This document shows, piece after piece, positions 49,958 to 56,318 of a stretch of DNA of 56,318 nucleotides. Where the stretch lies: the NCBI GenBank assembly GCA_031289755.1, contig JAITOU010000017.1, forward strand, positions 1 through 56,318, written 5' to 3'. Within the stretch, counting starts at the first letter, position 1; each line of letters opens with the position of its first letter. The notes beneath the pieces were generated by a model. The model was not told where the DNA came from. It did no database searches and saw only the letters and a program-made list of their open reading frames with translations. Source of the DNA: Clostridiales bacterium. GTDB taxonomy: Bacteria > Bacillota > Clostridia > Christensenellales > JAISNN01. The position numbers and the translations under genes were made by a program.

Positions 49958-51056
49958 TTACATTTTTTTGAGATATTCGGTGATAAAGCCTTCTATGTCG
50001 CCGTCCATAACGGAAGTTATTCCGCTGTCTTCGTAGCCCGTTCTGTGGTCCTTGACGAGCGTGTAAGGGCAAAAGACATAGGAACGTATCTGGCTTCCCC
50101 ATTCTATTTTTTTTAGGTCGCCTTTTAGGTTTTGTTCCTTTTCAAGGCGTTCGCGTTCGCGCTTTTCTATCAATTTGCTTCTGAGCATCTTCATGGCTTG
50201 TTCGCGGTTTTGGATTTGGCTTCTTTCGTTTTGGCACGCCGTGACAATGCCCGTCGGTAAGTGCGTTATCCGGACGGCAGAGTCGGTTTTGTTGACGTGC
50301 TGACCGCCCGCTCCGCCGCTCCTGAAAGTGTCTACTCTCAGGTCTTCGGAATTGATGACTATCTCGTCCTCGTTCTCTATCTCCGGCATGACTTCTAAGG
50401 AAGCAAAGGAAGTATGCCTGCGCTTGTTGCTGTCAAAGGGCGATATGCGGACGAGGCGGTGAACGCCCATCTCGGCTTTTAGGTATCCGTAAGCATTCTC
50501 GCCGTCCGCCGTAAAGGTGATGCTTTTGAGACCGGCTTCTTCTCCGTCTAAGCTGTCGTAAAGTCTGGTCGTGTAGCCCTTTCTCTCTATATACCGCGTG
50601 TACATTCGGTAGAGCATACTGACCCAATCCTGCGCTTCAGTGCCGCCCGCGCCCGCGTGAAGCGTCAGTATCGCGTTGACCGAATCGTATTTGCCCCCGA
50701 GCAGGGTTTCGAGCTTTAATTCTTCGAGCTTTATCTTGACGGCGGCTGTCTCCGCCTTTATATACTCAAACTCCGCCGCATCTCCGGCTTCTTCGCTCAT
50801 TTCGATTAAAAGCTCCGCATCCGCCGCCTTGTTTTTGATACTCTCGTATCTTTTGATTTTGTTTTCTATGGTTTTTATCTGTTTGTTGACGGCTTGTGCC
50901 TTGCTAAGGTCGTTCCAAAAGCCGTCGGTCTCTTGTTCGGCATTGAGATTTTTTAGCCGATTTTTAAGTCCGGCGACGTCAAAGTGCATCGCCTGCCCAT
51001 TTCAAATTTTCATTTATTTCTTTGAATTCTTCCTTTAATGCGTCAAATTCTATCAA
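49958..51056 (-). CDS. prfB: peptide chain release factor 2, with programmed +1 frameshift
   Basis: Recognises UAA and UGA. Translation starts at TTG 51056 (GGAG about 10 nt upstream), runs 25 codons (MIEFDALKEEF ... WAGDAL), meets CTT TGA C at 50984-50978 and shifts +1 at the TGA (50979-50981) into the main frame (DVAGLKNRLKNLN...). Total 365 residues. SPF (tripeptide anticodon, RISPFDSNKRR) and GGQ (SGGAGGQHVNKTDSAV) are present, so it is RF2. Low RF2 raises frameshifting, the known self-control. Read without the shift, the main frame would begin falsely at 50989. Confidence 0.96.
50978..50984 (-). promoter_or_regulatory. prfB: prfB frameshift site
   Basis: CTT TGA C, the classic slippery leucine codon before UGA. 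A purine-rich GGGCAGGCG lies about 6-14 nt upstream, a weak version of the stimulating internal Shine-Dalgarno. Confidence 0.93.
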
Positions 51057-51116
51057 GAAAATCACTCTCCTTTCTTTTTTATTCGGTATAGCTTATACCG
51101 TATACCGTAACGCGGT

Positions 51117-53807
51117 TTATTTTCCGCAGCAATATTTATATTTTTTGCCGCTTCCGCAAGGGCAAAGGTCGTTCGGACCCGGCTCGACTTCCTTTTTAAC
51201 GGGCTGTTTTTTGACGGGCTTAGAGCCGTCGGAAGCCAAAACGGCTTCGCCTTTTTGGGCTTCGGAGCGTTTCATATTGACCTCAAATTGTCCCTTCATT
51301 AGCATATTGACGGTATTAAACTGTATGCTGTGCGTCATCTCGTTAAACATTTCAAAGCCTTCTTTTTGGTAAGCGATGACGGGGTCTGTCTGACCGTAAG
51401 CGCGCAAGCCGATACCCTTTCTCAAAGTATCCATTGCGTCTATATGGTCGGTCCATTTCATATCGACGTATTTTAACAATACTATTCTCTCTATTTCCGA
51501 AAAATCTATGCCGGTTTGCTTGATGGCCGCCGTTTTGGCTTCGTAATATTCGGTAGCTTTTAGCGAAACGGCGTTATTTATCTCGTCAAAATCCATAAGA
51601 CCCGCAAGGTCTTTTGTGACAATATTCGAGCCTGACGTGAGCAAGATACGTTCCAGCTCGAAGTTAAAGGCGTCATAATCCCACGAATTGATGTCCTTAT
51701 CAAAGTCGGCATACGCTCTGACGATACCTGCGGCGACGTCGGGTATCATCGAAACGATTTGTTCGTGAATATCGACGCCGAGCAAGACCTTGTTTCTCTC
51801 GCCGTACATTATTTCTCTCTGTTTATTCATGACGTCGTCATAGCTCAGGACGCGTTTTCTTATGGAATAGTTTCTGTCTTCGACCATTTTTTGTGCGCGT
51901 TCGATTTGTTTTGTTATGATGACGTTGGCAATCGGCATATTTTCTTCGACGTTGAGCGTCGAAGTAATGCTTTTGAGTCTTTCGCTCCCGAAGACTCTCG
52001 CTATATCGTCGTCTAAGGAGATATAAAAGACCGAGCTTCCGGGGTCGCCCTGACGACCGCTGCGGCCTCTCAACTGATTGTCGATACGCCTGCTGTCGTG
52101 TCTTTCTGTGCCTATGATTCTAAGACCGCCGACGGCTCTTACTTCGTCCTTTTCTTTGGACGTTTCGGCGCGGAACATACCGTAAAGCCTTTCATAATCT
52201 TCTTTGGCTTTTTGCACCTCCGGGTCGGATATTTTGGCATACGAAGTAGCGGCTTCTATCGTTTCGTGCTTGTAGCCGTCCTTTTCCATTTTTTGTTTGG
52301 CAAGGTATTCGGGGTTGCCGCCGAGCATGATGTCCGTACCGCGCCCCGCCATGTTTGTGGCTATCGTGACCTGCTTAAACTTACCTGCCTGAGCGACGAT
52401 TTCCGCTTCCATCTGGTGGTTTTTGGCGTTTAAGACGCTATGAGGAATGCGCTTGCCGCGAAGCAAGCGGCTCAGCTCTTCCGATTTTTCGACCGAAACA
52501 GTACCGGCAAGTACCGGCTGTCCGCGCTTGTAGCATTCTTCTACATCGTTGATAATGGCGTCGAGCTTGCCCTTATTTGTCGTATAAAGCTGGTCGTTTT
52601 CGTCGCTCCTAATCATAGGGATATTTGTCGGAAGGACTACGACGTCGAGCTTGTAAATACCTTTAAATTCCACTTCTTCCGTCTTAGCCGTACCCGTCAT
52701 ACCGCTGAGCTTTTTGTACAAGCGGAAATAGTTTTGAAAGGTTATCGTCGCCAAGGTTTTATTTTCGTTTCGGATATTGACGTTTTCTTTGGCTTCGATA
52801 GCCTGATGAAGACCGTCGCTGTAACGTCTGCCTATCATCTGACGTCCCGTAAATTCGTCGACGATTATGATTTCGCCGTCCATGACGATATAATCACTGT
52901 CTTTTTTCATGATGAAATTGGCTTTGAGCGCGTTATTGATGTGGTGGTTCAGCTCCGAATTTGCCAAATCGGCGAGATTTTCCAAGTGAAAAAACCTTTC
53001 TGCCTTGACAATGCCTTCTTCGCTCAAACGCACGGTCTTTTCTTTTTCTTCGATAATGATTTCGGTTTCCTTATCGAGAGTTTTTGCAAAGCGGTTCGCC
53101 GTCGTATAAAGGTCGCTCGATTTTGTACCCCTGCCCGAGATAATGAGCGGCGTACGCGCCTCGTCTATCAAGATGCTGTCCACTTCGTCGATTATCGCGA
53201 AGTTCAGCCCCCTTTGGACCTTGTCTTCCTTATTTATCGCCATGTTGTCACGGAGATAATCGAAGCCCAACTCGTTGTTTGTCGCATATATAATGTCGCA
53301 CGCATAAGCCGCTTTTTTGGCTTCGTGGGTCATTCCCGGGACAACCACGCCGACCGTCAACCCAAGGAAACGGAAGATTTTACCCATCCATTCGGCGTCG
53401 CGTTTTGCGAGATAGTCGTTGACCGTCACGACGTGCAAGCCCTTGCCGTCGAGCGCGTTTAGGTATGTCGGCAGGGTCGCGACAAGCGTCTTGCCTTCGC
53501 CGGTTTTCATTTCGGCAATTCTGCCCTGATGAAGCGTGATACCGCCGAGTATCTGGACATAAAAATGACGCATTCTCAGTACGCGGTCACTCGCCTCTCT
53601 GACCGTCGCAAAAGCTTCCGGCAAGATATCGTCGAGAGTCTCGCCGTCTTCCAAGCGTTTTTTCAGCCTTTGCGTCATTGCGACAAGCTCATCGTCCGCC
53701 AACGCGCGAAACTCTTCCTGCAAGACCTCCACCGAATCGGCAATCTTTTTTAATTTCTTGACATTTTTGTCGTTTTCCGACGGAAAAATTTTACTTAAAA
53801 AACTCAT
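51117..53807 (-). CDS. secA: preprotein translocase ATPase SecA
   Basis: Motor that drives secretory proteins through SecYEG. 896 residues. Walker A MKTGEGKTLVATLP (about 101-114), IIDEVDSILIDEARTPLI (DEAD-like box), TNMAGRGTDIMLGG, GLRIIGTERHDSRRIDNQLRGRSGRQGD, and the C-terminal zinc/SecB motif DLCPCGSGKKYKYCCGK. Start ATG with AAAGGTG. First gene of secA-prfB-tsaD, transcribed from the region with the 62-bp duplication. Confidence 0.97.
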   Translation of the reverse strand: MSFLSKIFPSENDKNVKKLKKIADSVEVLQEEFRALADDELVAMTQRLKKRLEDGETLDDILPEAFATVREASDRVLRMRHFYVQILGGITLHQGRIAEMKTGEGKTLVATLPTYLNALDGKGLHVVTVNDYLAKRDAEWMGKIFRFLGLTVGVVVPGMTHEAKKAAYACDIIYATNNELGFDYLRDNMAINKEDKVQRGLNFAIIDEVDSILIDEARTPLIISGRGTKSSDLYTTANRFAKTLDKETEIIIEEKEKTVRLSEEGIVKAERFFHLENLADLANSELNHHINNALKANFIMKKDSDYIVMDGEIIIVDEFTGRQMIGRRYSDGLHQAIEAKENVNIRNENKTLATITFQNYFRLYKKLSGMTGTAKTEEVEFKGIYKLDVVVLPTNIPMIRSDENDQLYTTNKGKLDAIINDVEECYKRGQPVLAGTVSVEKSEELSRLLRGKRIPHSVLNAKNHQMEAEIVAQAGKFKQVTIATNMAGRGTDIMLGGNPEYLAKQKMEKDGYKHETIEAATSYAKISDPEVQKAKEDYERLYGMFRAETSKEKDEVRAVGGLRIIGTERHDSRRIDNQLRGRSGRQGDPGSSVFYISLDDDIARVFGSERLKSITSTLNVEENMPIANVIITKQIERAQKMVEDRNYSIRKRVLSYDDVMNKQREIMYGERNKVLLGVDIHEQIVSMIPDVAAGIVRAYADFDKDINSWDYDAFNFELERILLTSGSNIVTKDLAGLMDFDEINNAVSLKATEYYEAKTAAIKQTGIDFSEIERIVLLKYVDMKWTDHIDAMDTLRKGIGLRAYGQTDPVIAYQKEGFEMFNEMTHSIQFNTVNMLMKGQFEVNMKRSEAQKGEAVLASDGSKPVKKQPVKKEVEPGPNDLCPCGSGKKYKYCCGK

Positions 53808-53818
53808 TACAGCACCTT

Positions 53819-53942
53819 TATCTGTATAATTATTAGCCCGATTAGGCTATTTGATAACATATCTCACAATGTAACGCATTTATCCGTATGATTATTAGCC
53901 TGTTCAAGCCGTTTGATTACATATCTCATAATATTGTACAAT
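53819..53942. repeat. 62-bp tandem duplication upstream of secA
   Basis: Two diverged copies, 53819-53880 and 53881-53942, share TAT-GTAT-ATTATTAGCC and ATTTGAT-ACATATCTCA words. They lie right before secA, where its promoter should be; no single clear promoter stands out. The rest of the 53808-54153 gap has a small hairpin (GCCG-CGCTAA-CGGC with T-run, about 53984-54008) and the toxin-antitoxin promoter. Confidence 0.65.
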
Positions 53943-54092
53943 ATAAGCAAAAAAAAGTAAAGTGATTTACACTTTGAGTAATACCGCCGCGCTAACGGCT
54001 TTCTTTTTTTGCTTTCTATAAATTAAGATTTTTAAAAACATATTGATTTTTTTATTAATGTTTTATTGATTGCAAACAAAATGCCGTAAATG

Positions 54093-54121
54093 TATTGACA
54101 ATAGACGCACATTGTGATATT
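54093..54121 (+). promoter_or_regulatory. promoter of the dinJ-yafQ pair
   Basis: TTGACA (54093-54098), 17 bp, GATATT (54116-54121); TATTAT two bases on is the alternative. The ribosome site GGGGGT precedes the ATG at 54154. Confidence 0.55.
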
Positions 54122-54153
54122 ATTTGGATATACTATTACAGGGGGTAGTTATT

Positions 54154-54441
54154 ATGGCACAAAAAACTTCTAATTTGAATATCCGAATTGACCCGGAGCT
54201 AAAAAAGTCGGTCGAGAACCTTTATTCTGAATTTGGAATTACTATTACAGACGCTGTTAATATGTTTTTCAAAAAGTCGCTTATGGAAGGCGGTTTGCCT
54301 TTTGCCCTGTCACAACCAAGATACAATGCGGTAACGGAAGCGGCGATGAAAGAAGGCGAGTTTCTTGCGCGTGAAGCGAAAGAAGGAAAAATCAAAGGGT
54401 TTTCTTCCGTGCGTGAAATGCTTGACGATATCGGAGTGTAA
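54154..54441 (+). CDS. dinJ: antitoxin, RelB/DinJ family
   Basis: 95 residues from the ATG at 54154 (MAQKTSNLNIRID), with GGGGGT seven bases before; the longer frame from 54124 starts inside the leader. Ribbon-helix-helix DNA-binding part: NLNIRIDPELKKSVENL and FGITITDAVNMFFKKSL. The rest (FALSQPRYNAVTEAAM) is the toxin-wrapping arm. It represses its own promoter in relatives and neutralises the YafQ-type toxin encoded two bases later. Confidence 0.92.
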   Translation: MAQKTSNLNIRIDPELKKSVENLYSEFGITITDAVNMFFKKSLMEGGLPFALSQPRYNAVTEAAMKEGEFLAREAKEGKIKGFSSVREMLDDIGV

Positions 54442-54443
54442 GT

Positions 54444-54713
54444 ATGGAATATACCGTTATCTATACGAACGCTTTTAAAGCCGATTTAAAATCAGCCAAA
54501 AAACGCGGTTGGTCAATCAGCTTGCTTGAAGCTGTTGCAAATGATTTACGTGTCGGCAACGAGTTGAATAAAAAATACAAAGAACACATTTTGCTCGGTC
54601 AATATGACGGATATCATGAATGTCATATAAAGCCGGATTGGTTATTGCTTTATTATTATTTTGACAACTTTCTTGTTTTTGACAGAACGGGAACACATTC
54701 CGATTTGTTTTAA
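54444..54713 (+). CDS. yafQ: toxin, YafQ-family mRNA interferase
   Basis: 89 residues of the RelE/YafQ fold. The catalytic end FDRTGTHSDLF has the family histidine (about 84-85), and GQYDGYHECHIKPDWLLLYY carries the other conserved histidines. Ribosome-dependent mRNA cleavage in relatives. The gene starts two bases after the antitoxin stop, so translation is coupled. It seems intact and active. Confidence 0.93.
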   Translation: MEYTVIYTNAFKADLKSAKKRGWSISLLEAVANDLRVGNELNKKYKEHILLGQYDGYHECHIKPDWLLLYYYFDNFLVFDRTGTHSDLF

Positions 54714-54747
54714 TAATAAAGGCATTATTTAGTTTATTTGCCGATTA

Positions 54748-54778
54748 AAAAAACCGACCTTTTGGGTCGGTTTTGTTT
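54748..54778 (+). terminator. terminator of dinJ-yafQ
   Basis: ACCGACC (54753-54759) pairs with GGTCGGT (54765-54771), flanked by A- and T-runs. It can serve the nuclease pseudogene on the minus strand as well. Confidence 0.75.
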
Positions 54779-54810
54779 TTTTGTGTTTTTTAAAAGTGGT
54801 ATTTTTGGCG

Positions 54811-55887
54811 TCAGTCATTTGCTTTAAGCCGCTTTTCCGTTTCTAACCTATCTCTCTCGCGTAACAACTCGGCTTTTAACTCTTCTTCCGTAGGCAGATA
54901 AAGCATATATTTACTTGCAAATAAATTCTTATTATCCGAAAGCACCGAATATTTAACGATAATGTCCGCCTTGTTCTCACAAAGTATTATACCGATTGTG
55001 GGATTATCGTCCTCTCGTTTAATCTCGCCGTCATAATATCGGACATAAAAATCCATTTGCCCTATATCTCCGTGCGATAGCGTTCCCGTCTTTAAGTCGA
55101 TAAGCACAAAGCATTTTAGTATGTAGTTATAAAAAACAAGGTCTATATAATGGTGAGTTACAGCGTCGTGGCTGATTCTTACCTGCCGTCCGACAAAGCT
55201 AAAACCCTTTCCGAGCTCGAGCATGAAGTTTCCCATGTTTGACACCAATGCGCTTTCCAATTCGGTTTCCCTAAATTTGGCGTCTTGACTTAACCCCGCA
55301 AATTCCAACACATACGGGTCTTTTATCACGTCACACGGAGTAACGCCGGCTTCGGTTTCCCGTGCGTCTTGGCGCACCACGTCTTTATCCCTGCTTGCAA
55401 GCAACCGCTGAACATAAAAGCTATGTACTTGCCTATCCAACTGCCGTACGCTCCAATTTCCTTCTACACATTCCTTAATGTAAAACTCGCGAATATCGGG
55501 TCTTTCAATCTCGGAAATTATCCGTAAATGAGATCAACTCAATTGTGCAAACGCGTCTGCACTATTTGGAAACGCTTCGTAAATTTGGCGCATATAAAAA
55601 ACATTCCGCTTTGAAAAACCGCTTCCATAATCGCGCGTCAACCTTTCGGATATGTTTTTTACAACAAACGCGCCGTACTCGGCTCTGCCGTTTGTCGTTT
55701 CAGAAATCTTTTTGCCTACATTCCAATAAGCCATTACCATTTCGCGGCTTAACGCCGCATACGCACGTTTGCGCGCCGCTTCGAGTATCTCGCGCACATG
55801 GGTGTAAATGCTCTCGTCAAACACCGTGCTTTCCGCGATATTTTTCGCTTTCGCGACGGACGGCGGTTGTTCTTTTTTCTTAGCCAT
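54811..55887 (-). pseudogene. YhcG/DUF1016-type PD-(D/E)xK nuclease broken by an in-frame TGA
   Basis: One frame of 358 codons interrupted by a single TGA (55534-55536) at the conserved tryptophan of the QLSWSH motif (it reads QLS-stop-SHLRII). The upstream piece (55537-55887, 117 residues) is the N-terminal DUF1016_N domain; after the stop, 31 codons lead to the ATG at 55440 of a 209-residue frame with the nuclease core YIDLVFYNYILKCFVLIDLKTG, D and DLK intact. No frameshift is needed. The family is a candidate structure-specific nuclease. Probably recently inactivated; two separate proteins or readthrough are less likely. Confidence 0.75.
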
Positions 55888-56013
55888 AAGCTGTCTCCAA
55901 AATTTTTTTGTCTCTTTTTTTGGTTATCGGTACAATACGGTTATTCCCTTATCTTCGCTACTATTTTATCACATATCGCAAAAAAACTCAATAGTATGGG
56001 ATTAGGTGGGGTT

Positions 56014-56050
56014 AAAAAAACGGACGGGGAATTTTTTCCCTGTCCGTTTT
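56014..56050. terminator. bidirectional terminator
   Basis: AAAACGGACGGGGAA (56017-56031) pairs with TTCCCTGTCCGTTTT (56036-56050) around a TTTT loop, with A- and T-runs outside. It lies 130 bp upstream of the nuclease pseudogene start. Confidence 0.7.
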
Positions 56051-56099
56051 TTTTGAGTTGATGTTTTTGGGGGAGCGGTGTTGTGGAGATTGGCTTTTT

Positions 56100-56240
56100 G
56101 TAGGGCGGATTCCATATCCGCCCGTTTTTGTTTTACGACCAAAAACATGGTTGACGGTGTAGGGGCGGATTCCATATCCGCCCGTTTTCGGTTTATAACC
56201 CAAAATATGATTGACGTTGTAGGGGCGCCGCGGGGGTGGC
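56100..56240. repeat. tandem 60-bp repeat units at the contig end
   Basis: Units beginning GTAGGGCGGATTCCATATCC (56100) and GTAGGGGCGGATTCCATATC (56159), then a third GTAGGGGCGCCG (56219). Each carries TATCCGCCCGTTTT and ACCAAAA-CATGGTTGACG, the same words as at 37702-37735 and 40006-40031. The remaining bases to 56318 are G/C-rich with no gene, and look like the collapsed edge of a repeat. Together with the pseudogene promoter region this fills 55888-56318. Confidence 0.75.
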
Positions 56241-56318
56241 GCCGGGGAAAAATTGGTTTGGGCGCCGCCAACGCGGCCCCCCAAAAATAGGATTTTGTTG
56301 TTGAAAAATATATGGTGG

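Noticed and set aside
52440..53462. Open frame of 340 codons on the plus strand
   Set aside because: It is antisense to the conserved core of secA and is a by-product of its codon use.
55534..55536. UGA recoded as tryptophan
   Set aside because: prfB encodes RF2 and uses UGA as its own regulatory stop, and the S-component gene ends in TGA at 42634-42636, so UGA is an ordinary stop; a nonsense mutation is simpler.

Overview
This window looks like one contig from an uncultured, low-to-mid GC, endospore-forming Firmicute, probably a gut Clostridia (Christensenellales-like; the taxon is an inference from gene order and repeat style). The sporulation evidence is an uninterrupted sigK with its pro-sequence and a sigma-E-like promoter, plus a SpoVB-type flippase. 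Almost all genes are housekeeping and most lie on the minus strand. Both contig ends lie in or beside dispersed repeats, which probably ended the assembly.

Layout from left to right. 1-5.1 kb: a candidate small RNA unit, then ftsY and smc. 5.5-8 kb: a fused ABC ATPase/FtsX permease. 8.1-15.6 kb: the operon frr-uppS-cdsA-dxr-rseP-ispG, ending in a PolC-derived protein that keeps the N-terminal, OB and exonuclease parts but has lost PHP and polymerase. 15.8-19 kb: a small membrane protein, sigK, and a DUF4143-type ATPase on a segment bounded by 48-bp direct repeats. 19-31.3 kb: rluD-like gene, nrdR, engB, recA, a pncC/CinA C-terminal gene, pgsA, rimO, ftsK/spoIIIE, a dimeric dUTPase and an M16 peptidase. 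31.6-34.3 kb: a lipoprotein, a two-LysM protein and the flippase. 34.4-38 kb: a tandem array of DUF6273-like genes with very variable C-termini. 38-40 kb: asnS and a small membrane protein. 40.3-48.3 kb: a minus-strand run of lacZ, birA, an unknown gene, rex, an ECF-like S component, a 5-formyl-THF cyclo-ligase, rsmD, coaD and a coiled-coil gene. 48.9-53.8 kb: secA, prfB (with the programmed +1 frameshift) and tsaD. 54-55.9 kb: a DinJ/YafQ toxin-antitoxin pair and a YhcG-like nuclease gene broken by one in-frame TGA.

The genes cover isoprenoid and lipid carrier synthesis (ispG, dxr, uppS, cdsA, pgsA), protein export (ftsY, secA), chromosome segregation and repair (smc, ftsK, recA), translation (frr, prfB, asnS, tsaD, rimO, rsmD) and cofactors (coaD, birA, folate).

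The points most worth a second look are: (1) the polymerase-less PolC derivative at the usual polC position; (2) three plus-strand genes whose start codon falls exactly on the predicted +1, which implies leaderless mRNAs; (3) the DUF6273 array, built from repeated units that carry murJ/spoVB 3' end remnants and with C-termini that differ in a diversity-generating-retroelement-like way; (4) the ATPase island with four 23-bp iterons over its own promoter; (5) several families of palindromic and tandem intergenic repeats; and (6) a promoter-terminator unit beside ftsY that may be an unrecognised small RNA. No tRNA, rRNA, CRISPR array, transposase, integrase or phage gene was seen.
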